From positions 2,294,001 to 2,358,000 of the forward strand of contig NZ_AP014936.1 in assembly GCF_002355415.1 (NCBI RefSeq): 64,000 nt of DNA. Direction: 5' to 3'. Shown here in pieces: positions 54,437 through 64,000 of the stretch (positions within the stretch are counted from its first letter, which is position 1; every line of letters begins with the position of its first letter). Origin of the DNA: Sulfurifustis variabilis (GTDB lineage: Bacteria > Pseudomonadota > Gammaproteobacteria > Acidiferrobacterales > Sulfurifustaceae). The position numbers and the translations under genes were made by a program. The notes beneath the pieces were generated by a model. It saw only the letters and a program-made list of their open reading frames with translations. It was not told where the DNA came from and searched no databases.

Positions 54437-55465
54437 ATGAACCGCACCGGCTTCCTCTGCGCCGCCCTGCTTGCTTTTCCGGCGGCGAGCGACGCCCGCT
54501 CGTACGCGGACGTGCTCGAGCGGGTCAATACGTCTGTCGTCGAGATTCATACGCGCGAGCAGATCGTGCAGAACGGCACGCCGCAGGTCGTCGACGTGTC
54601 CGGCATCGGCTCCGGCGTGATCGTTTCCGCCGACGGCCTGGTGATCACGGCGGCGCACGTGGTGCAGTCGGCGGATCGCATCCGCGTCCGTTTCCTGGGC
54701 GACATCGAGACCGGTGCCCGCATCGTGGCGTCGGAACCGGCGGCCGATGTCGCGCTCCTCAGGCTCGACCGGCTCCCGCCTTCGGCGCGCGTCGCGCGTC
54801 TCGGCGATTCTTCGAAGACGCGCGTCGGTGACGAGGTGTTCGTCGTCGGTGCACCGTACGGCATGAGCCACACGCTGACCGTGGGTCACGTGAGCGGCCG
54901 TCACCAGCCGCGCGCGGTGAGCGGCGAGTTCCTCGAAGGCGAGCTGTTCCAGACGGACGCCGCGGTGAACCAGGGTAATTCCGGCGGGCCGATGTTCAAC
55001 GCCGACGGCGAGGTGATCGGCATCGTAAGCCACATCCTCACCGTCTCGGGCGGCTTCGAGGGTCTCGGCTTCGCGGTCACGTCCAATCTCGCCCGCCGCC
55101 TCCTGCTCGAGAAACGCTCGTTCTGGAGCGGCCTGCACGGCTACTGGCTGGAGGGGGAAATGGCGCGCGTGTTCAACCTTCCGCAGTCGCGCGGCCTGCT
55201 CGTGCAGCGCATCGCGGCGAACTCGCCCGCGTCCCGCATCGGGCTGCGGGCAGGCGCAGTGGAGGCGAGCATCGGCGACGAGGATCTGTACGTCGGCGGC
55301 GACATCATCCTGGAGGTACTCGGCATTTCGCTGGCGGACCCGGATGGCTACCGGCGGGTGCGCGAGCGCGTGGCGAAGCTCAACACCGGCGAACGGGTAA
55401 CGATCAGGGTTCTGCGAGGCGGCGAGATGCTGACGCTCTCGACCCGCGTGGAACGGGTCGAATGA
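54437..55465 (+). CDS. HtrA-like trypsin-type serine protease with PDZ domain
   Basis: A 342-aa exported protease with a signal peptide (TGFLCAALLAFPAASDA). The triad is His in TAAHVV, Asp in AADVALLRL and Ser in NQGNSGGPMF. One C-terminal PDZ-like domain (about 235-340) follows, against two in degQ, which fits a DegS-like size although no membrane anchor is present. Periplasmic quality control or regulated cleavage is the family role. A hairpin-rich 290-bp spacer separates it from a zinc-knuckle gene. Confidence 0.89.
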   Translation: MNRTGFLCAALLAFPAASDARSYADVLERVNTSVVEIHTREQIVQNGTPQVVDVSGIGSGVIVSADGLVITAAHVVQSADRIRVRFLGDIETGARIVASEPAADVALLRLDRLPPSARVARLGDSSKTRVGDEVFVVGAPYGMSHTLTVGHVSGRHQPRAVSGEFLEGELFQTDAAVNQGNSGGPMFNADGEVIGIVSHILTVSGGFEGLGFAVTSNLARRLLLEKRSFWSGLHGYWLEGEMARVFNLPQSRGLLVQRIAANSPASRIGLRAGAVEASIGDEDLYVGGDIILEVLGISLADPDGYRRVRERVAKLNTGERVTIRVLRGGEMLTLSTRVERVE

Positions 55466-55472
55466 GGATGTT

Positions 55473-55557
55473 CGGCCAGCGGCTCCGGCGGAAAGGGCCC
55501 GAGTAGGGCCTCTGGGGTCCGTCTGGGTAAACCGCCGGAGGTGTGCTCCGCTGGCCG
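55473..55557. ncRNA. Candidate structured RNA element (strand unknown)
   Basis: CGGCCAGCGG (55473-55482) and CTCCGGCGG (55483-55491) pair perfectly with CCGCCGGAG (55532-55540) and CCGCTGGCCG (55548-55557), giving a 19-bp stem interrupted by one 7-nt bulge. Inside it GGCCC-gagta-GGGCC forms a second hairpin with a five-base loop. No T tract follows, so it is not a plain terminator. I do not recognise a known riboswitch. Confidence 0.5.
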
Positions 55558-55611
55558 GTGCCACGGTCGCCCGTGACGCGAGCCATGTTAGCCGAACCCG
55601 CTCGGCCCACA

Positions 55612-55625
55612 TTGATCCGGGTCAA
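55612..55625. promoter_or_regulatory. FNR/ANR-like binding site
   Basis: TTGATCCGGGTCAA matches the FNR/ANR consensus TTGAT-N4-ATCAA at nine of ten positions. It is intergenic, 131 bp before the zinc-knuckle gene at 55756. No good -10 box lies at the usual activator distance, so the regulated promoter is unclear. Confidence 0.5.
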
Positions 55626-55755
55626 ATCCGGCGTCGTTTCGACGTCGCGGCCGCTCGTCCGGCACCCCCCGCGGGTCGTCCGGTCCCGGGTGGCGACCCG
55701 GCCGCCGCCTGCCATATTTCTTAGGAGCCCCCGATCGCGCGGAAAGAGATTCTCA

Positions 55756-56585
55756 GTGAGCATCTTCGAAAAGGACTGCCCGCAGTGCGCGTCGGCCAAT
55801 CCCGTGCACGCCAGGCGTTGCCGTTGCGGATACTGCTTCGACCCGGAGTTGCAGCAGGAAACCGACGGGCAGGAGGAGCGGCTCTACCGGGATTATCTCG
55901 CCGCCCGGGTGGTGCAAGCCGAGGCCGCGTTGACCGTCGCTCGGAGCGAGGCTTCCGCAGATCCCGATAACCAGGTGAAGACCGCGCAGGCCCTGCTCGC
56001 GGAGCAGGCCCTCAACACCGCGCGCGCCGAGCTGCGGGCGCTCGCGGTCAAGACGGGCCGGTCAGGCCCCGCCTCGCGCGTTCCCGCGCCGGTCGCCAAG
56101 GCGCCGCCCGCCCCGCCCGCGAAGGCCAAGGTCGGCAACGCCGTCGCGCAGGAACCCATGGCGCCGCGACGTTCCCCGCCCGCCTCCCCGCCTGCCGTCC
56201 GGGCGGTGACGCCGGCGGCGGCCCGCGCGACCGAGAAGCCGGGTCCCGAATTCCGCGCCGTGCAGGCCGTAAAGGCCGAAGGCGTGATGCAGACGAGGAA
56301 GGTCGAGCCGAAACCCACGATCCCGAAAGTCGCTCCGCCCGCATCGGTGCCCAAGTCCCGGGCAAAGGCCGCTCGGCCACCGACCCGCGTCGCAGCGCCG
56401 CCCGCGGCGCTGGTCAAGGAAGCCCGCAAGGAATGCCCGCATTGCACGGCGCTGGTTCCTCTCGACGCGACCCGCTGCCGCTGCGGCTTCAGCCTCCCGA
56501 CCGTGTCCGTCGAAATGCCGCCCGTCGCGCTCGATGCGGAGACCCTCGCCCTGCTCGCGCAGGGACTCAATATCAACTCGCGCCG

Positions 56586-56589
<4 letters not shown>
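55756..56589 (+). CDS. Double zinc-knuckle YLAAR protein, copy 1
   Basis: A 277-aa protein of a family I cannot assign. Zinc knuckle 1 (C8-x2-C11-x10-C22-x-C24-GY) is followed by a helical region opening with [14 protein letters not shown] (about 43-98), a long Pro/Ala/Lys-rich linker (about 100-222) and knuckle 2 (C227-x2-C230-x10-C241-x-C243-GF). The knuckles resemble UPF0547-type ribbons but with C-x-C instead of C-x2-C. GTG 55756 is the start that keeps [11 protein letters not shown], matching copy 3. No signal peptide; cytoplasmic. It shares its CTAG end with htpG. Function unknown; a nucleic-acid or protein adaptor is possible. Confidence 0.8.
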
Positions 56590-58478
<1,889 letters not shown>

Positions 58479-58510
58479 GGGCGCTCCTTGTTCTGATTGA
58501 TGGCCCTCGC

Positions 58511-58537
58511 ATGGGGCCGCCCTGCGGTCTTTTCAAG
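58511..58537 (-). promoter_or_regulatory. Sigma-32 (heat-shock) type promoter of htpG
   Basis: On the minus strand CTTGAAA (58531-58537), a 14-nt spacer and CCCCAT (58511-58516) match the heat-shock promoter consensus. The -10 box ends about 30 nt before the htpG start. Confidence 0.88.
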
Positions 58538-58664
58538 CGAAAATGCGCCGCATCCGCTCGTCGGGCCCTCCCTCCCTGCCATCGCCGGGAGGCGGCCGGG
58601 ACCGGGCCGGCCCGGACCCGCTGCCTATACTGATCTACGAACGACTTCTGGCCGAGCCTGCCGA

Positions 58665-59243
58665 ATGCATCCCATCCCTGTCCCGTGTCCGGTGTGCGGG
58701 GCCGCCGCGGATTCCGCGACCGGCCGCTGCCTGTGCCCGGACGCCCGGCCGGCGGTCGATTCCGGCTCCCCGCACCTCCTTGCCAAGGCGGAATCGCTCT
58801 TCGAGTCCTATCTGGCCGCCCGCGTCGTTCACGCGCGTCGCCGGGCCCGGGAGGCCAAAGTCGCCTTCCTCCGGGAACCCCGAAACCGCGAGAAGGGCGA
58901 GGCCCTGCGCCATGCCGACCGTGAGGCGGCGCTTCTCGAGATGCAGCTCGTGGAGCAGACGCGCAAGGCTCAGCAAGCGCGCGATGCGGCGCGGAACCTC
59001 TCCCCGACGCCGGCCGCGCCGTCCGCACCGACGGCTTCCGGTTCCCCTCCCTCACCGTCCGCGTCGTCGGCGAACCGCGCGGACGCCGGCCACCGCGAGT
59101 GCCCGCGATGCGCCGCGCGCGTTCCGGGCGCTGTGGCCGAGTGCCGCTGCGGATACGAGTTCGCGCCCGCGGACGCCGGCGCCGGGCAGGTGCTCCTGAG
59201 CGAGGGGGATCTGCGGGTCCCGCGCGGTGGACGCGCGAAGTAG
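58665..59243 (+). CDS. Double zinc-knuckle YLAAR protein, copy 2
   Basis: A 192-aa paralog of the protein at 55756. Knuckle 1 is C8-x2-C11-x10-C22-x-C24, the helical part begins LFESYLAARVVHARRRAREAK (about 46), a Ser/Pro/Ala linker spans about 110-140, and knuckle 2 (ECPRC-x10-CRCGYEF) ends near residue 170. Its linker is much shorter than in copy 1. It diverges from htpG across 186 bp; TATACT at 58626 may be its -10 box. Copy 3 starts 13 bp after its stop, so both are probably one transcript. Confidence 0.77.
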   Translation: MHPIPVPCPVCGAAADSATGRCLCPDARPAVDSGSPHLLAKAESLFESYLAARVVHARRRAREAKVAFLREPRNREKGEALRHADREAALLEMQLVEQTRKAQQARDAARNLSPTPAAPSAPTASGSPPSPSASSANRADAGHRECPRCAARVPGAVAECRCGYEFAPADAGAGQVLLSEGDLRVPRGGRAK

Positions 59244-59256
59244 CGGTCGCACGACC

Positions 59257-59823
59257 ATGGGCGCGCGCAGCATCTACGAAAAGATTTGCCCGGCCTGCGC
59301 CGGGGTCGTCGCACGCGCCGCCGAACGCTGTCCGTGCGGCTACGGCTTCGGCAGCGAAGACGCCGACGCGACGCAGCAGTCCCTCGACGACGAGCAGCTG
59401 TACGAGACTTATCTTGCCGCGCGCCTCGACCAGGGCCTCGAGGCGCTCGAGCTCGCGCGCGCCGCGTTGCGGGCCCGCCCCGGGGATTACGGGTGCGCCA
59501 TGCGCGTGATGCAACACGTGCACGAGCTGCAGGTGCTTCGCCGGGAACTCGAAGGCCAGCGCGCCAAACTCGCCGTCGCGCCCGAGGCACCCGCGCGCGT
59601 CGGACACCGTGCCTCACCCGTACCCACCGACGCGTTCCGCGCAGCGCAGTCCGAACGTGCGGAGGTCGTCGCCCGACGCACCGCCCCGGGGATCTGCTCC
59701 GCATGCGGTTGCCCGTCGGCGGCCAATGGTACGCGCTGCACCTGCGGCGGTCCCGCGCGATCGACGCCGGACATCGCGGCCGATATCGCCCGCGCCGATT
59801 CAGACTCGATCGACAAGCCCTAG
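59257..59823 (+). CDS. Double zinc-knuckle YLAAR protein, copy 3
   Basis: A 188-aa paralog of the two proteins above. The N-terminus SIYEKICPAC parallels [10 protein letters not shown] of copy 1. Knuckle 1 is C11-x2-C14-x10-C25-x-C27-GY; QLYETYLAARLDQG begins a two-helix region (about 49-112); knuckle 2 (ICSAC-x10-CTCGG) keeps the spacing although its sequence has drifted. No signal peptide or membrane segment. An in-frame ATG at 59227 would overlap copy 2. It ends sharing CTAG with mocA. Function unknown. Confidence 0.77.
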   Translation: MGARSIYEKICPACAGVVARAAERCPCGYGFGSEDADATQQSLDDEQLYETYLAARLDQGLEALELARAALRARPGDYGCAMRVMQHVHELQVLRRELEGQRAKLAVAPEAPARVGHRASPVPTDAFRAAQSERAEVVARRTAPGICSACGCPSAANGTRCTCGGPARSTPDIAADIARADSDSIDKP

Positions 59824-60380
59824 GGAAGATCCTCTGGCCGATCCACGTCTCGGAGGATGCCCGGGTCATCCACCTCGATGAGCCGTGTGCGTGCGCCGAG
59901 ACGAAGCAGGAGTCCGCTCGCGCCGCTCTCCCCCTCCAGTGCCAGCAGATTCCCGCGCAGACGGCCCGAGAAGCCGACGGGGTGTCCGCGCCGGCCGCGG
60001 TAGACCGGCGCGACGCACAGCGCGCCCTGCTGCAGCGCGGTCGCAACCCGCCGAATGGTCGCCGGCGCTATGAACGGCATGTCGGCGAGCGCAATCACGT
60101 ATCCGGCCATCCCGTTCGCCGCCGCCACGCCGCACGCGATACTCGATCCCATTCCCCTTTCCGCCTCCGCGCAGTACACGACGCGCAGGCCGACGCGCTC
60201 GAAGCGGTCGCCGAGGCCCGCTTCGCCCCCGGCGACCACGGCGTAACAGCGCTCGACCGCCGCGCGCACGTTGCGCGCCGCGTGAACGCCGAGCGGCTCG
60301 CTGTCGGCGAGGGGCTCGAGGAGCTTGTTCCGTCCGAAACGGGTGGATCGGCCGGCCGCGAGAAGTACGGCGGCGATCAT
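59820..60380 (-). CDS. mocA: MobA/MocA-like nucleotidyltransferase (molybdenum cofactor)
   Basis: A 186-aa nucleotidyltransferase. The N-terminal signature MIAAVLLAAGRSTRFGRNKLL and the central ALADMPFIAPATI are typical of MocA, molybdenum cofactor cytidylyltransferase; GRRGHPVGFSG supports this over MobA. It would make the MCD form of Moco for xanthine-dehydrogenase-type enzymes. No molybdoenzyme gene lies within the window, so the pathway partner is elsewhere. MobA-like alternatives cannot be fully excluded. Confidence 0.82.
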   Translation of the reverse strand: MIAAVLLAAGRSTRFGRNKLLEPLADSEPLGVHAARNVRAAVERCYAVVAGGEAGLGDRFERVGLRVVYCAEAERGMGSSIACGVAAANGMAGYVIALADMPFIAPATIRRVATALQQGALCVAPVYRGRRGHPVGFSGRLRGNLLALEGESGASGLLLRLGARTRLIEVDDPGILRDVDRPEDLP

Positions 60381-60674
60381 GACGCCGCGTCCCCGTCTGC
60401 CCACACGCGCGCGAACGGCCTCTTCCCATCGAGGCGTGCGCGTCCTGCGGGTGCGGGAATCGCGTGCACGACCGTCTGCCACGCCGTTTCGGCGGCCATG
60501 CAGGAGCCGAGCGCCCGATAACGTCCGCCGGCGCGTCGCAGGCGTCGGGTGCACGGGTTCATCCGACCCGGCGCGTCATGCCCGCACGCGGAGGCCGGTC
60601 TTCCTCGGACCGGTTCCCGCGCGGCAGTTAGAATGACGCGATCGAACCGGGCTTGCGCACACCAAGGAGGGTCC
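60381..60674. other. Intergenic region between mocA and a small conserved gene
   Basis: About 294 bp with no well-supported gene. TAGAAT at 60629-60634 is a plausible -10 box for the gene at 60675. A 61-codon minus-strand frame that ends in ATGA with mocA exists but is Arg-rich and unconvincing. Confidence 0.35.
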
Positions 60675-60989
60675 ATGCCGGAGAAACAGTACCGCACCTT
60701 GTCGGAGGCGATCGAGGGCCTGCGCGGGCGGGGTTACACGCGGAGCTTCGAGGTGGCGAACGGCCGGCTGCGCGTGGTCGAAACCGGAACGCTGGTCACT
60801 CCGGAGGAGGTGAAGGTCCGGGAACACCATCGCTTCGAGGGCGAGTCGAATCCAGACGACATGTCCGTGGTGTACGCGGTCGAGAGCGGATCGGGCGAGC
60901 GCGGGCTGATCGTCGATGCCTTCGGCGCCTACGCCAACCCCGCGCTCGGCGACCTGCTGCTTCGCGCGCGCCACGAGGACAGCGGCTAG
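60675..60989 (+). CDS. Small conserved protein annotated as phosphoribosylpyrophosphate synthetase-like
   Basis: A 104-aa protein of a small family often named 'phosphoribosylpyrophosphate synthetase' although it is far too short for PRPP synthetase. The recognisable block is TPEEVKVREHHRFEGESNPDDMSVVYAVE... GLIVDAFGAYANP. No activity should be assumed. A perfect AAGGAGG lies 6 nt before the ATG, so it is probably well translated. It converges on the DUF4156 gene with a 1-nt gap. Confidence 0.82.
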   Translation: MPEKQYRTLSEAIEGLRGRGYTRSFEVANGRLRVVETGTLVTPEEVKVREHHRFEGESNPDDMSVVYAVESGSGERGLIVDAFGAYANPALGDLLLRARHEDSG

Positions 60990-60990
60990 C

Positions 60991-61308
60991 TCACGGCTTG
61001 AGGCAGCTGTACACGTTGAAGGTCTGCCGGCCCTCGGCGAGCTCCGAGACGGCCACGATCGTGTCGCCACCCAGGACGGCTGCCTCGTTCTTGGCGTGCT
61101 GCAGCACGTCGTCCTCGACCGCCTCGCGGCTGCGCGGAATGTTCCCGATGCGGTCGGTCACCTGCGCGGTGAGCGTGCTGACGAGACGGCAGCGCTCCAC
61201 CTCGCCCGCCGTCAGCACTCGCACCTTCTTGCCCTCGACCGTCGGCTGCACGAACACGCATCCGGCAAGCGCCGCCAGCAGCACGAGGGAAAGGAATCGC
61301 TTCGCCAT
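60991..61308 (-). CDS. DUF4156 family lipoprotein
   Basis: A 105-aa lipoprotein (lipobox LLAALAGC) of the DUF4156/YjeI type: VEGKKVRVLTAGEVERCRLV, then a helix AVEDDVLQHAKNEAAVLGGDTIVAV and a terminal CLKP. Function unknown. GAGGAG lies 5 nt before the ATG. It follows the FAD-oxidoreductase gene closely and is probably in its operon. Confidence 0.83.
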   Translation of the reverse strand: MAKRFLSLVLLAALAGCVFVQPTVEGKKVRVLTAGEVERCRLVSTLTAQVTDRIGNIPRSREAVEDDVLQHAKNEAAVLGGDTIVAVSELAEGRQTFNVYSCLKP

Positions 61309-61325
61309 CGTCGTCTCCTCATTCC

Positions 61326-62669
61326 TTATTCTTTCAGCACGCACTTCGCGTAGAGGTCCTTGAGCCTGCCTTCGGGATCGTACCGGCGCTTCAGCCGCTC
61401 GTACGCCTCGCGGTTGTAGATCCGCCAGAACTCCTCCGGCGTGAAGTACGAATCGGAATAAAGCGACTTCATGCCGCCGAGCTCGCGCACCTTGTGCTCG
61501 ATCTTGCGGTTGTAGAACCCGTCGGGCAGTTTGTCGCGGCCCCGGATCACGTCCCAGAAGCCGAAGTTGACGTACAGCCGTCCGGGCGCCAGGTGGTAAA
61601 GGTCGAAGCGAACGTCGTCGCGGAAGGCGCGCGTCGGGCAGATCCAGACCGGCAGGAACCGGATCGTGTCGTGATAGAACTCGAGGAACGCGGGGCCATG
61701 CTCGATCGGGATCTCGACATCCTGGATCACGGACTCGGCGTGCACGCCGAGCAGCCTGTTGAGCCGTGCGGTGAGCCCGACGCGGCTGTTCCAGCGCATG
61801 ATTTTCGTGTACGTCACGGAGTTGAGACGCTCCCGGCCGTACAGCCGCCGGATGAGCGGGTTCTGCGCGAGGAGGTTTTTCGAGCACCAGAACCAGTCCG
61901 TGTCCCAGCGCCAGATGTAGTCCTCCGTCGTGAGGTAGTCCTCGCGCCGCTCGCGGAGGGATTTGTAGTAGATTCGCTCGTAGGTGTAGTCGCTCGCGTA
62001 GGGCGCGTCGTCGGCGAACCGGCCGAGCGAGAGCACCATCTCGTCGCGCCCGAACACCACCCCGTCGACGAAGTCGATGCCGGGGTCGTCGCAGCGATGC
62101 CGCAAGTCGTCGAAGAAAGCAGCCGGGTCCCGGTGCCGCAGGTGCTCCAGGCGCACGAAACGCTTCACCGGCACCGCTTTCGCCTTCACCCGGAGGGCGT
62201 AGCCGAGGGTCCCGTACGAGTTCGGAAAACCGAAGTAGAGGTCGCGGTGCTCGTTCGTCGGCGTGCACACGACCGTGCGCCCGCCCGGGAGCAGCACTTC
62301 CAGCTCTTCCACCGTCTCGTGCACGAGGCCGTAACGGAAGGAGGAGGATTCGATGCCGCAGCCCGTCACTGCGCCGCCGATGGTGATGGACTTGAGCTGC
62401 GGCACCACCGCCGGCATCACCCCGTGCCTGAGCGACTCGGCCACGAGCTTCGCGTACGGCGTCATGCCCTCGACCTCGATGACCCCCGCCTCGCGGTCGA
62501 CGTGAAGCACGTTGTTGAAGTCGCGCACGTCGAGGCGTTCGCCTGCCACCGGCTTGCGGTCGCGGAAGAGGTTCGAGGTGGCCTTGCCGAGGCGTATCGG
62601 CCCGTCGGCGTGATGGCGCAGGAAGTCGATCAGCCTCTGCTTGCGCTCTTCGTAGGCGATTGTTGTCAT
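61326..62669 (-). CDS. FAD-binding oxidoreductase, DHCR24-like
   Basis: A 447-aa flavoprotein with an N-terminal FAD_binding_4 (PCMH/VAO-type) domain (about 40-190: IEVEGMTPYAKLVAESLRHG, SITIGGAVTGCGIESSSFRYGLVHE, GFPNSYGTLGYALRV) and a C-terminal region like that of the sterol delta-24 reductase DHCR24 (RWDTDWFWCSKN, YVNFGFWD, KSLYSDSYFTPEEFW). Bacterial members are thought to act on fatty-acyl or isoprenoid lipids; the substrate is unproven. It has no signal peptide. Confidence 0.85.
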   Translation of the reverse strand: MTTIAYEERKQRLIDFLRHHADGPIRLGKATSNLFRDRKPVAGERLDVRDFNNVLHVDREAGVIEVEGMTPYAKLVAESLRHGVMPAVVPQLKSITIGGAVTGCGIESSSFRYGLVHETVEELEVLLPGGRTVVCTPTNEHRDLYFGFPNSYGTLGYALRVKAKAVPVKRFVRLEHLRHRDPAAFFDDLRHRCDDPGIDFVDGVVFGRDEMVLSLGRFADDAPYASDYTYERIYYKSLRERREDYLTTEDYIWRWDTDWFWCSKNLLAQNPLIRRLYGRERLNSVTYTKIMRWNSRVGLTARLNRLLGVHAESVIQDVEIPIEHGPAFLEFYHDTIRFLPVWICPTRAFRDDVRFDLYHLAPGRLYVNFGFWDVIRGRDKLPDGFYNRKIEHKVRELGGMKSLYSDSYFTPEEFWRIYNREAYERLKRRYDPEGRLKDLYAKCVLKE

Positions 62670-62743
62670 CGCGGTGCCGTCGCTCGGGTGCCCCAGTGTA
62701 CCCGAAACGCCGAGAGCGGATGAATCGCGGCGCGCGCGGAAAA

Positions 62744-63493
62744 TCAGCGGTTCAGTTCGCGGTAAACGACCTCGGCCACCCGCAGCAGCGGTTCGCGCGG
62801 AATCTCCGCCGAGAGCGCGTAGCCGAACGCCCCGTCGACCCAGTAGAACACGCTCACGTTGCCCTCGCGGGCGTACCGGAACGCCGTCTCCCGCCCCTCC
62901 TCCGGGTTGTTCGCCAGGTAGAGCGTAAGCCGTCGGCCCTGCGCGTCCTCGTACATGAACTGCGCGGCGGGGCGATCTTCCCCGGGGAGCAACCGACCGC
63001 CCACCAGCCGGAATCCGGCGTCGCCGAGGCGCGGGGCCCGCACCGGCGAACCGAGTCGCTTGGACAGCCAGCCGACCAGGTGGTCCTCCTGCTGCGCGCC
63101 GACTTCGACCGGGTGGAGCACCTCGGGCACGTACGTCACGTGCGCTACCGCGGCGCGCGCCGCGAGCGAAGGCGCTTCGGCCGGCGGGATCGTCCCGACC
63201 CCCCGGGCGAACCAGCCGAGGGCGACGGCCGCCAGAAGCGCCGCGGCCGTCGCAACGTGCCGCAACCAGCCGCCGGGCTGGCGCGCACGCCGCCCCGCCG
63301 CCGGGGCCGGCTCGGCGAGCGCGGGATCGAAAAGCGCCCGCAGCAGCTCGTTCTGCGTGCGATACGCGTCGACGCGGGCGGCGGCATCCGGATCGCCGCG
63401 CAGCCGCTCCTCGACCCGTGCGCGGCGCTCGGGATCCAGCTGCCCGTCGACGTACGCGTGCAGCTCGATGTCGTCGATCGGCGCCGTGGTCAC
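62744..63493 (-). CDS. Anti-sigma factor, membrane-anchored
   Basis: A 249-aa protein. The cytosolic N-terminus (DIELHAYVDGQLDPERRARVEERLRGDPDAAARVDAY) is the sigma-binding domain of RsiW/ChrR-like anti-sigmas, but without the zinc HxxxCxxC motif. One transmembrane helix (about 80-97) and a periplasmic sensor part follow. The GTG start overlaps the sigma-factor stop (GTGA), the usual coupling that fixes their ratio. The inducing signal is unknown. Confidence 0.88.
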   Translation of the reverse strand: MTTAPIDDIELHAYVDGQLDPERRARVEERLRGDPDAAARVDAYRTQNELLRALFDPALAEPAPAAGRRARQPGGWLRHVATAAALLAAVALGWFARGVGTIPPAEAPSLAARAAVAHVTYVPEVLHPVEVGAQQEDHLVGWLSKRLGSPVRAPRLGDAGFRLVGGRLLPGEDRPAAQFMYEDAQGRRLTLYLANNPEEGRETAFRYAREGNVSVFYWVDGAFGYALSAEIPREPLLRVAEVVYRELNR

Positions 63494-63984
63494 TTGATCC
63501 TCCGCAATACCGGCGCGCCGCCCGCCATCAGGGCGCGCAGGCGCTCGCGCGCGCGAGACAGGCGCGACATGACGGTGCCGATCGGGACGCCGAGCACGCA
63601 GGCGACCTCGTCGTAACGCATCTGCTCGACCCCCACGAGCAGCAGCACCTCGCGGTGCTCGGCCGGAAGACGCTCGAGTGCGTGCTGCAGGTCGCGCAGC
63701 GCGAGCGCGTCCTCCTGCGAGGCCGGGACCGGCATGTCGAGGCGCTCGTCGTCGATGGCGACCGGCTCGCGCCGGCGCACCTGGTTGAGGTGAACGTTGT
63801 GCATGATCGTGAACAGCCAGGCGCGCAGGTCGGTCCCGGGACGCCAGAGATGCCGCCGCGACCAGGAGCGCTCGAGCGTGTCCTGCACGAGGTCGTCGGC
63901 ACGCGCACGGTTTCCGGTGAGGGCGCGCGCGTAACGGCGGAGCCGGGGGATGTGCTCCGCGATCTGCTCGTCCATCCCGCTCAT
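63490..63984 (-). CDS. ECF-family RNA polymerase sigma factor
   Basis: A 164-aa RpoE-like sigma factor. Region 2 (ARALTGNRARADDLVQDTLERSWSRRHLWRPGTDLRAWLFTIMHN) and region 4 (LERLPAEHREVLLLVGVEQMRYDEVACVLGVPIGTVMSRLSRAR) are intact. It is co-translated with its anti-sigma partner. ATG 63975 is an alternative start. No target promoter sequence can be named from the window. Confidence 0.93.
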   Translation of the reverse strand: MSGMDEQIAEHIPRLRRYARALTGNRARADDLVQDTLERSWSRRHLWRPGTDLRAWLFTIMHNVHLNQVRRREPVAIDDERLDMPVPASQEDALALRDLQHALERLPAEHREVLLLVGVEQMRYDEVACVLGVPIGTVMSRLSRARERLRALMAGGAPVLRRIK

Positions 63985-64000
63985 GACCCCGTCCGGCCGG

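Noticed and set aside
55466-55570. Thiamine (TPP) riboswitch
   Set aside because: TCTGGGTAA resembles part of the TPP element, but the CTGAGA segment and the rest of the fold are missing and the downstream gene is not thiamine-related.
60377-60562. A 61-codon minus-strand frame ending in ATGA with mocA
   Set aside because: The overlap looks like coupling, but the product is Arg/Ala-rich with no recognisable motif and no ribosome site.

Overview
The window is a 64 kb piece of a GC-rich gammaproteobacterial chromosome. The evidence is gene order: csp | clpS-clpA | infA-bpt-aat and icd-aceA-nudJ-mnmA-purB match neighbourhoods known from Gammaproteobacteria (E. coli has cspD-clpS-clpA-infA-aat and icd-nudJ-mnmA-hflD-purB). 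YeeE/YedE sulfur-transport proteins, an ANR/FNR-type regulator, an aa3-type oxidase subunit and very high GC would suit a sulfur-oxidising, Acidiferrobacterales- or Chromatiales-like lineage, but that placement is inference. I see no prophage, insertion sequence, CRISPR array, rRNA or tRNA; most of the window is core or housekeeping DNA with dense, overlapping operons.

Layout. 0-3.4 kb: an outer-membrane lipoprotein-sorting-like protein diverges from a sulfur-transport operon (Cys-rich/ACT protein, Sel1-YeeE fusion, YeeE). 3.4-8.4 kb: the periplasmic protease degQ and the disaggregase clpB. 7.7-10.1 kb: an autoregulated ArsR-MFS-acyltransferase operon. 10.3-20.2 kb: nadC, a lipoprotein hydrolase, a DUF4105 protein, a DUF3015 protein with its own promoter and terminator, nhaP2, a ZIP transporter, rluD-pgeF, bamD and the PII gene glnB. 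20.2-24 kb: nadE-sucD-sucC. 24-34.2 kb: a MacAB-TolC and an RND-TolC efflux operon face away from each other around one TetR operator. 34.3-40.4 kb: the N-degron group (aat, bpt, infA, clpA, clpS) plus a cold-shock gene. 40.5-46.5 kb: icd, aceA, nudJ, mnmA, purB. 47-50.4 kb: an envelope group (DUF7931-like, NlpC/P60, short secretin) with a thioredoxin and a metallopeptidase. 50.4-54.4 kb: ctaD with DUF2244, an FNR regulator, and a methyltransferase broken by three frameshifts. 54.4-60.4 kb: an HtrA-like protease, a family of three double zinc-knuckle proteins, htpG and mocA. 60.7-64 kb: small proteins, a DHCR24-like flavoprotein and an ECF sigma/anti-sigma pair.

Themes. Protein quality control recurs: degQ, clpB, clpA/clpS with both N-end-rule transferases, htpG and an HtrA-like protease. 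clpB and htpG each carry a sigma-32-type promoter. The best candidate for something undescribed is the 55.4-59.8 kb block: three paralogs that share two identical C-x2-C-x10-C-x-C knuckles and a YLAAR helix, arranged around htpG. The first is preceded by a long perfect-stem hairpin and an FNR-like box.
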